A stretch of 7,088 bases of DNA, taken from contig CAZXBB010000363.1 in the NCBI GenBank assembly GCA_964638815.1, positions 1 to 7,088 of the forward strand. Direction: 5' to 3'. Positions 1 through 4,946 of this stretch are shown here, one piece after another. This DNA is from CAZXBB01 sp964638815 (lineage in GTDB: Bacteria > Planctomycetota > Phycisphaerae > Phycisphaerales > SM1A02). Every line of letters begins with the position of its first letter. Positions within the stretch are counted from its first letter, which is position 1. A program made the translations under genes and the position numbers. The notes below the pieces were generated by a model. That model was not told the origin of the DNA. It saw nothing but the letters and a program-made list of their open reading frames with translations, and did not search any database.

Positions 1-135
1 GGCGTGGTGGACTTCCAGGACATCCTCGCCGTGCTCGGAGCGTGGGGACCTTGCGGCGGTTGCCCGGAGGACCTCAACGACGACGGCGTCGTGAGCTTCG
101 CCGATCTCCTCGTGGTCCTCGGGAACTGGAGCTGA
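1..135 (+). CDS. C-terminal end of a secreted protein with dockerin-like (EF-hand) repeats, partial
   Basis: Only the last 44 codons are present; the start lies left of the window. The fragment reads as the end of one helix-loop repeat (VVDFQDILAVLGAWG), a Cys-x-x-Cys spacer (residues 18 and 21), then a complete calcium-loop repeat with DLNDDG (residues 24-29) and a following helix, ending in Asn-Trp-Ser and a TGA at 133-135. Paired loops of this kind are dockerin type I-like EF-hands. In Planctomycetota, notably Phycisphaerae, they commonly end large exported proteins, where they are thought to act as calcium-dependent folding or attachment domains. The main body of the protein and so its role cannot be seen. 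A strong terminator follows about 50 bases downstream, so this gene belongs to a separate transcription unit from the operon to its right. The frame is certain from the motif; the host assignment is an inference. Confidence 0.85.
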   Translation, partial: GVVDFQDILAVLGAWGPCGGCPEDLNDDGVVSFADLLVVLGNWS

Positions 136-184
136 CAACGAGGCCTTGACCACCAAGACCAGGCCGGCGGGGACGCCTGCACCA

Positions 185-219
185 CGAGCGCCGCTCCCGG
201 AGCGGCGCTCGCGCTTTTT
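185..219 (+). terminator. Rho-independent terminator
   Basis: A perfect 11-base-pair GC-rich stem (185-195 with 201-211) closes a 5-base loop, and after GC the run TTTTT lies at 215-219. This is a standard intrinsic terminator for the upstream secreted-protein gene. It separates that gene from the operon starting at 349, which therefore needs its own promoter between about 220 and 340. Confidence 0.85.
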
Positions 220-314
220 GGGCCCTTGCCCCGAACGCCCGGAATGCCCGGGGCTCCGGGCCGGTCCACACGTCGCGGCTCTTCGTCGGGCTGCGGATAC
301 CGGATACCATGGCG

Positions 315-339
315 AAGCGGGCGTTAGCCCGCTTTAAGG
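315..339 (+). promoter_or_regulatory. Leader hairpin next to the ribosome binding site of the first operon gene
   Basis: An 8-base-pair perfect stem (AAGCGGGC at 315-322, GCCCGCTT at 327-334) closes a GTTA loop. AAGG at 336-339 follows at once and lies 9 bases before the ATG at 349, so it is a plausible ribosome binding site. A stem this close could limit ribosome access, or it could be a copy of a dispersed palindromic repeat. Its symmetry and position are seen in the sequence; the regulatory role is inference. It is not a good terminator because only three Ts (333-335) follow or overlap the arm. Confidence 0.4.
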
Positions 340-348
340 CTCACGACG

Positions 349-1440
349 ATGAACAAGACGCTCATGACGATGCTGGTGCTGACCCTGGCCCCGGCCGGAC
401 CGCTTGTGCTGGCAACGTCGTCGCAGGACCCCGCCGCACCCCGCGCACCCCGCCCCTCCGGCACCCCCGGCACCCCCGGCGCGGCGCGGGCGCCGACGCC
501 GACGCCGGGCCCCGCCGCTCCGGGCGACGCGATCACCAGGGCCCGCGAGGACCTGCTGATCAGCCGGCTGACCTTCGAGCGCATCCGGAGGAACCTCGAG
601 CAACTGCGCCGCGATCCGAGCGCCGATCCGGCCGTCCTGCGCGACTATTCGGTCTACCTCGAGACCGTGCGCTCGATGATGCAGGCGCACCAGCGCGCGC
701 TCGACGTGCACACGGCCTCGACGCCCGGCCCCCTCGACGGGCCGGTGAGCACGCGATGGACCCCGGTCGAGCCGGGGACATTCGACGCCCCCGTGCCGCG
801 CACGCCCGGCGCGATGTCGCTCCTCAACTGGGAGTTCGACGACGCGCTCGAGGCGTTCGACGCGTTCATCCTCGAACAGCAGTACGAAGCCCGACGCCGC
901 CGCGAGCGCCGCGACGACGTTTCATCCGAGGAACTGACCGGCCTCGCGCGCGAAGCCGCCGCCGCCGTCGAACGGCTGCGCGACAAGGGCATCGAGATCG
1001 ATACCAGCAACCCCGGCGGACGCGACGGCGCGGCCGGCGCCGAAGGAACGTCCGGCCCGGACGGCGCGCGGGGCGATCCGGGGGCCGCGGGCGGAACGCC
1101 ACCCTGCGAGACGCGACCGGGTGACGCCGGAGCCGGCGCCGCCGACGGAGCCGAAGGTGCCGGCGAGGGCGCCGGCGGCTCGCGTCCCGGCGAGCAGGGC
1201 TCGTCGTCCGGAACCGGCGGCGGCGAAGGCACGGGAGGCGCCGGCGATCCGACGTCGGGCCCCCCGGGAACCGGCGGCACCGACGCCAGGCCACCCGATC
1301 CGCCGCAGCGCGAGCGCCCGCCGGCGGCCGACGACGACATCGTCGCCCGCCAGCTTCGCGAAGCGGCCGAACGCGAGACGGATCCGGTGCTGAAGGAGAA
1401 GCTCTGGGAGGAGTACGAGCGGTACAAGAGGTCTTCATGA
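349..1440 (+). CDS. Exported protein with a collagen-like Gly-X-Y tract, function unknown
   Basis: The 363-residue product opens with Lys-3 and a hydrophobic stretch (about 5-22), a likely signal peptide ending near LVLA. A Pro/Ala-rich linker follows (27-60), then two predicted helical, charged regions (about 61-120 and 155-213). Residues 224-250 form nine unbroken Gly-X-Y triplets, and Gly-rich low-complexity sequence continues to about 311 with one cysteine (Cys253). The last 36 residues (328-363), beginning with DDDIVARQL, are charged and helical and contain LWEEYERYK; they look like a conserved end module rather than a random tail. The ATG at 349 has AAGG nine bases upstream; ATGs at codons 6 and 8 are less well placed. 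The stop overlaps the next start (ATGA), which indicates co-translation. I do not recognise a named family. It is probably a periplasmic or surface spacer or partner of the membrane proteins encoded downstream. A second open frame from 309 runs over it but encodes only Arg-rich shadow sequence. Confidence 0.85.
   Translation: MNKTLMTMLVLTLAPAGPLVLATSSQDPAAPRAPRPSGTPGTPGAARAPTPTPGPAAPGDAITRAREDLLISRLTFERIRRNLEQLRRDPSADPAVLRDYSVYLETVRSMMQAHQRALDVHTASTPGPLDGPVSTRWTPVEPGTFDAPVPRTPGAMSLLNWEFDDALEAFDAFILEQQYEARRRRERRDDVSSEELTGLAREAAAAVERLRDKGIEIDTSNPGGRDGAAGAEGTSGPDGARGDPGAAGGTPPCETRPGDAGAGAADGAEGAGEGAGGSRPGEQGSSSGTGGGEGTGGAGDPTSGPPGTGGTDARPPDPPQRERPPAADDDIVARQLREAAERETDPVLKEKLWEEYERYKRSS
1018..1098 (+). 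repeat. Collagen-like Gly-X-Y repeat tract
   Basis: Codons 224-250 of the first operon gene encode nine consecutive triplets with glycine at every first position (GRD GAA GAE GTS GPD GAR, then GDP GAA GGT). The X and Y positions carry acidic residues, Arg, Ala and Pro. This is the collagen pattern but very short compared with bacterial collagens that form stable triple helices. The Gly-rich sequence after it loses the strict period. Confidence 0.8.
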
Positions 1441-2660
1441 GCAGCCCTCGCACAACGACGCGCATCGTTGCCGCGATCCTCGGTCTCGTGATGCTCGGCG
1501 GCTGCGGCAGTGTCGGTTTTCACCAGGTCCGGCCGACGACGCTTGCGCTGGCCGGCGCCGATGTGCCCGAGAGCCGGCTGCTCGACGTGGGCGTCGCGAT
1601 GAGCGCCGTGCCGGAACTGTCGGAATCGCAGCTCGAGAAGCAGGGCACGCACGCCGACATCCGTGCCGCCGAATCCACGTTCGTTCCGTATCACCTCAAG
1701 AGCACGCTCGAACGCAGCAGCTACTGGGGCGCGGTCCGCGTGATCCCGCCCGAGGACGACAGCGCCGATCTGAAGATCACGAGTGAGCTCATCAGCTCGA
1801 ACGGCGAAATGATGCAGCTCGCCGTCACCGCCGTCGACGCGAGCGGAGGGCCCTGGCTCGAGCGCAAGTACCAGGCGAAGGTGAGCGCGACGGCGTACGT
1901 CAACACCGCTCCCGGCGAGCGGGAGGCCTTCCAGGATCTCTACAACACGATCGCCAACGACCTCGCGGCCTTCCAGCGCGGGCTTGTGCCGTCCGACATC
2001 GAGCAGATCCGCACGATCTCGAAGCTGCGCTTCGCGGCGGAGTTCGCGCCGGACGCGTTCGGCGACTACCTTGGAACCGGCGACGACGGACGTCTTGCGA
2101 TCGAGCACCTGCCCGCTGAAGACGACCCGCTCATGGACCGCATCGACCGCATCCGCGAGCGCGACGGCATGTTCCTCGACACGCTCAACCTGTACTACGA
2201 GGGCTTCTACCACGACATGTGGGAGGCGTATCAGAACTGGCGCCAGTTCAGCCTCGCCGAGCAGGTCGCCCTCCGGGAGATGAAGACCAGGGGATTCTTC
2301 CAGGCACTCACCGGAATCCTGATGATCGCCGCGGCGGTTGCCCTGGAGTCGCAGGCCTTCACTGGCGCCGACACGGCGCAAGGCGTCCTCATCCTCGTCG
2401 GCGGCCAGGTCGTGATCGGCGGCATCAATGTCTCGCAGCAGGCGGAGATTCACGCGGCGGCCATCGAGGAGCTCAGCGCGTCGTTTGCATCGGAGATGCG
2501 CCCCACCGTCATCGAACTCGAAGGCAAGCAGTACGAGCTGACCGGCACCGCCGACGAGCAGTACGACCGCTGGAAGGAACTGCTCCACCGGATCTATCTC
2601 GAGGAGACCGGATTCGGGACCGCCGACATGCCGTCGGCGTCGACCCCCGCCGATCAGTAG
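1437..2660 (+). CDS. Lipoprotein with an internal hydrophobic hairpin, function unknown
   Basis: The 407-residue product has Arg-5 and Arg-9, a hydrophobic core (10-20) and the lipobox LGGC at 20-23, so it should be processed by signal peptidase II and lipid-anchored at Cys23; Gly24 favours outer-membrane sorting by the enterobacterial rule, which may not hold here. Residues 40-200 look like a mixed alpha/beta domain. Residues 235-285 are helical and rich in Tyr, Trp and Met. Two hydrophobic segments (287-303 and 316-330, the second with two Gly-Gly pairs) flank a short polar turn. A charged helical end follows, including RPTVIELEGKQYELTG (355-370) and WKELLHRIYLEETG (379-392). The start overlaps the previous stop as ATGA, with AAGAGG ending five bases before it. 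A 39-base gap separates it from the pseudokinase gene. No named family is recognised; by context it is an envelope partner of the two membrane proteins encoded next. Confidence 0.9.
   Translation: MSSPRTTTRIVAAILGLVMLGGCGSVGFHQVRPTTLALAGADVPESRLLDVGVAMSAVPELSESQLEKQGTHADIRAAESTFVPYHLKSTLERSSYWGAVRVIPPEDDSADLKITSELISSNGEMMQLAVTAVDASGGPWLERKYQAKVSATAYVNTAPGEREAFQDLYNTIANDLAAFQRGLVPSDIEQIRTISKLRFAAEFAPDAFGDYLGTGDDGRLAIEHLPAEDDPLMDRIDRIRERDGMFLDTLNLYYEGFYHDMWEAYQNWRQFSLAEQVALREMKTRGFFQALTGILMIAAAVALESQAFTGADTAQGVLILVGGQVVIGGINVSQQAEIHAAAIEELSASFASEMRPTVIELEGKQYELTGTADEQYDRWKELLHRIYLEETGFGTADMPSASTPADQ
2295..2426 (+). other. Hydrophobic hairpin coding segment within the lipoprotein
   Basis: Codons 287-330 encode two apolar stretches, FFQALTGILMIAAAVAL and GVLILVGGQVVIGGI, joined by a short polar link (304-315). 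A mature lipoprotein already anchored by its N-terminal lipid would not need these, so they may insert into a membrane or form a glycine-packed helical contact. Membrane insertion is inference. Confidence 0.55.
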
Positions 2661-2699
2661 CCGGTCGCTTCGAATCGCTCCAACTTCCGACGCCGAGCC

Positions 2700-4946
2700 A
2701 TGCAGCACCGCCCTTCGTCGCACATCGATCTCGAGGACGGCCAGTCGCTGCTGGATCGCTTCGTGCTGCGCCGGCGACTCTCTTCCGCCGGATCGTCGCA
2801 CCTCTGGTCGGCGCACGATGCAAAGCTCGACACCGCGGTGTTGCTGCGGATCTACGTCCGTCTCGGCCCCGACGACGAGGCGCTGCGCGACGCCGTCCGG
2901 CGCGACGCCCAGCGCAACCGCCGGGTGCAGCACGCCGCCGTCCTGCGCGTTCACGACGTCCATGAGACCGGCGACATGATCGTCGTCGCGTGTGACGGGC
3001 ACGACGGCGCGCTCCTCGACGAGGTGGTGTCGCGCGACGGCGCGCTTGCATATCGCCGGGTGCTCGTCGCGCTGCGTCCGCTCGTGGAGGGCCTGCTTCA
3101 GGTGCACGAGCTCGGGGGCGAGCACGGCCGCGTCGATGCGGGCCACGTGCTCGTGTGCGACGAGCGTCGATGGATCCTCCTTCCGCCCGACAACACGCGT
3201 CCGGGGCGAAGCGATCTGCCGGAGCTCGGCCGGCTCGTCGCCACGCTGCTGACGGGTGGCGCCGTACCCGCCGAGGGACGCGATCTGAACGACGCCGCCG
3301 AGCGACTCCACGGCGGCCGGACGGTTCCCGCCCTGCTGAACCAGCTCGTCTCGGATCTTCGCGCCATGGACGCCGCGCTGCGACCCGCGGGGATGCGCGC
3401 CGTGCTCGACCGTCTCGACCAGATCGAGCAGTTCCTGCGTCCCGAGCCAACCGCACCGGCGCCGGCACCGATGCCGGCCCGGTCGGGCGCGCCCCCCGCC
3501 CGGCGCGCCCCGGAACCGACCCCGACCCCGACCCGGCGCACGCCGGTCTTGGCCGTGGGCGGCGCGGCGATCGTGTTCGTGCTCGCGATGGCCGGCGTCA
3601 TCGTGCTGCGCGCACAGGACGTCACCCCGCCCCCGGACGCGACCGCGCCACCCGGGGAGACGCCCGTCGTCACGCCCGATCGGACACCGCCGCCCGATCC
3701 GGCGGAGGCCGCGCGGCGGGCCGCGGCGAAGCGAGGCGCGGAGCAGGCGCTCGAAGCCTGCCTCGCCGCCCGCGGCGAGGCCGACGCGTTCGGCGCGGAC
3801 GCGTGGGGCGGCGCCGCTTACCTGTCGGCAGCGCAGACCGCCGCCGACGCGGATGCGTCCTTTCTCGCGGCGGCCTTCGCCGACGCCGCGGGCGGCTACA
3901 CGACGGCGGCCGCGGGATTCCGGCAGGTGACCGAACGCCGGGAGGCGGCACTCGCGCGGCTGCTCGAGGAGGGTGCGGCGGCGCTGGCGGCGCCCGATGC
4001 CGCCGCCGCGACCGCGGCCTTCGAAGCCGCCCTCATGATCGACCCCGCGCACGCGCAGGCCCGAACCGGCGCGCAGCGGGCCGCGACCCTCAACGAGTTT
4101 CACCGGCTGCTCGCCTCCGGCGCGGCGCACGAGGAAGCCGGCTCGCTCGACTTCGCCCACGCCGACTACAGCGCCGCCGCGACGCTCGACCCGCACTCGC
4201 CGCTCGCGGCGTCCGCCTATGAGCGGATCAAAGATCGTCTCGCGGAGGCGGAGTTCCAGTCGATGATGTCGGCCGGTCTCGGGGCCTACCACCGCGGCGA
4301 CTACACGGAAGCACGCTCGCGCCTGCTCGACGCGCAGCGCTTTCGTCCGGGCGACGACGTCACCGACGCGCTGCGCCTGGTCGAGGAGGCCGAGCTGCGC
4401 GAGGAGGTCGTGCGGCTCCGGGAGGAGGGTCGGGCGCACGAATCCCGCGAGCAATGGCAGGACGCGTGGAACACGTACCGGCAGGTCCTCGCGATCGACC
4501 CCGCGATCGAGTTCGCGCAGGTCGGCAGGCAGCGCTGCGAAACCATGATTCGCCTCGAGACGCACGCGCGGCACTACCTCGCCGATCCTGATCTGCTGCT
4601 CGAGCCCACGGCGCGGGAAGACGCCCTGCGCCTCGTGCAGGAGCTCGAGGCTACGACCGGGCTCGGGCCGCGTCTCACCGACGCCCGCCGCCGCCTCACC
4701 GAGCACGTCCGCCTCGCCACGACGCCGCTGTCCGTCGTGCTCCACTCCGATGATGAGACCGAAGTCGCCGTCTACCGCGTGGGTCAGTTCGGCACGTTCA
4801 GCGCGAAGGAGCTCGAGCTCCTCCCCGGCGTCTACACGGTCGTCGGGCAGCGGAAGGGATACCGCGACGTCCGGCTCACGCTGCGGCTGCGTCCGGGCGA
4901 GAAGGACGTGAGCCTCCAGGTCGTCTGCACGGAGCGCATCGGATGA
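2700..4946 (+). CDS. Membrane-anchored pseudokinase with periplasmic TPR repeats and C-terminal PEGA-like domain
   Basis: The 748-residue product has four parts. Residues 14-248 follow the plan of a Hanks-type Ser/Thr kinase: LWSAHDAKLDTAVLLRIY matches the glycine-loop strand and VAIK strand, HAAVLRVHDV matches the HPNIV region, SDLPELGRLVATLLTGG (171-187) matches helix F, and LRPAGMRAVLDRL (227-239) matches the last helix. Catalytic features are gone: the VAIK Lys is Arg50, the HRD motif reads HGR (142-144), the catalytic-loop Lys and Asn positions hold Asp146 and His149, there is no DFG, and the activation segment is nearly absent. A Pro/Arg-rich linker leads to one membrane helix (282-303), placing the kinase fold inside the cell. 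Outside lie an Ala-rich helical region (337-410), about four TPR-like repeats (near 417-452, 466-500, 518-552, 568-603) and a beta-rich PEGA-like end (672-743). The ATG at 2700 has no clear ribosome binding site. It probably acts as a signal-relaying or scaffold protein, not a working kinase. Confidence 0.9.
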   Translation: MQHRPSSHIDLEDGQSLLDRFVLRRRLSSAGSSHLWSAHDAKLDTAVLLRIYVRLGPDDEALRDAVRRDAQRNRRVQHAAVLRVHDVHETGDMIVVACDGHDGALLDEVVSRDGALAYRRVLVALRPLVEGLLQVHELGGEHGRVDAGHVLVCDERRWILLPPDNTRPGRSDLPELGRLVATLLTGGAVPAEGRDLNDAAERLHGGRTVPALLNQLVSDLRAMDAALRPAGMRAVLDRLDQIEQFLRPEPTAPAPAPMPARSGAPPARRAPEPTPTPTRRTPVLAVGGAAIVFVLAMAGVIVLRAQDVTPPPDATAPPGETPVVTPDRTPPPDPAEAARRAAAKRGAEQALEACLAARGEADAFGADAWGGAAYLSAAQTAADADASFLAAAFADAAGGYTTAAAGFRQVTERREAALARLLEEGAAALAAPDAAAATAAFEAALMIDPAHAQARTGAQRAATLNEFHRLLASGAAHEEAGSLDFAHADYSAAATLDPHSPLAASAYERIKDRLAEAEFQSMMSAGLGAYHRGDYTEARSRLLDAQRFRPGDDVTDALRLVEEAELREEVVRLREEGRAHESREQWQDAWNTYRQVLAIDPAIEFAQVGRQRCETMIRLETHARHYLADPDLLLEPTAREDALRLVQELEATTGLGPRLTDARRRLTEHVRLATTPLSVVLHSDDETEVAVYRVGQFGTFSAKELELLPGVYTVVGQRKGYRDVRLTLRLRPGEKDVSLQVVCTERIG
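2739..3443 (+). other. Degenerate Ser/Thr protein kinase domain (pseudokinase)
   Basis: Codons 14-248 keep the order of kinase subdomains but not the catalytic residues. The glycine-loop position reads SSAGSS, the ATP-anchoring lysine is Arg50, the catalytic Asp of HRD is replaced (HGR, 142-144), and the metal-binding DFG Asp is not found; LLPPDN (160-165) occupies its place. Only about six residues separate that point from the helix-F match at 171, where an active kinase has an activation loop and APE motif. The loss is by in-frame change, with no stop or frameshift, so the domain is probably selected for binding. Confidence 0.8.
3933..4508 (+). repeat. TPR-like repeats in the periplasmic part of the pseudokinase protein
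   Basis: Codons 412-603 contain about four 34-residue-like helical pairs. Each shows a small-residue/aromatic pattern and ends near Asp-Pro or Arg-Pro, as in FEAALMIDPAHAQA, YSAAATLDPHSPLA, LLDAQRFRPGDD and YRQVLAIDPAIEFA. The spacing between units is about 50 residues rather than 34, so linking helices lie between them. TPRs bind peptides or partner proteins. Confidence 0.75.

Larger units (their letters stand above)
136..348. other. Intergenic region between two transcription units
   Basis: This 213-base gap holds the terminator at 185-219, a short perfect GC hairpin (246-251 with 256-261, loop 252-255) that has no T run behind it, and a perfect hairpin at 315-334 just before the next gene. 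The operon promoter should lie between the terminator and 340. I saw no convincing -35/-10 pair; the doublet GGATAC at 295-300 and 302-307 is the only vaguely -10-like sequence. No credible small gene or RNA gene was seen. Confidence 0.6.

Noticed and set aside
146..173. TTGACC at 146-151 as a promoter -35 box
   Set aside because: No AT-rich -10 lies 16-18 bases downstream, and the terminator at 185-219 would stop transcription before the operon.
246..261. GCCCGG/CCGGGC hairpin as a second terminator
   Set aside because: The stem is only 6 base pairs and no T run follows; in such GC-rich sequence short perfect stems are common by chance.
309..1124. An overlapping + strand frame starting at the ATG at 309
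   Set aside because: The ATG lies just before the leader hairpin, the product is Arg/Ala/Pro-rich shadow sequence, and the frame from 349 has a signal peptide, a collagen-like tract and an ATGA link to the next gene.
2739..3443. An active Ser/Thr kinase
   Set aside because: The VAIK lysine, HRD aspartate, DFG and activation segment are all missing from the expected places.
654..4745. A 1363-codon open frame on the - strand spanning three genes
   Set aside because: Its translation is Arg/Gly/Val-rich without recognisable domains, and it runs antisense to genes with signal sequences, kinase, TPR and PEGA homology and coupled starts. Long antisense frames arise from GC-rich third positions.
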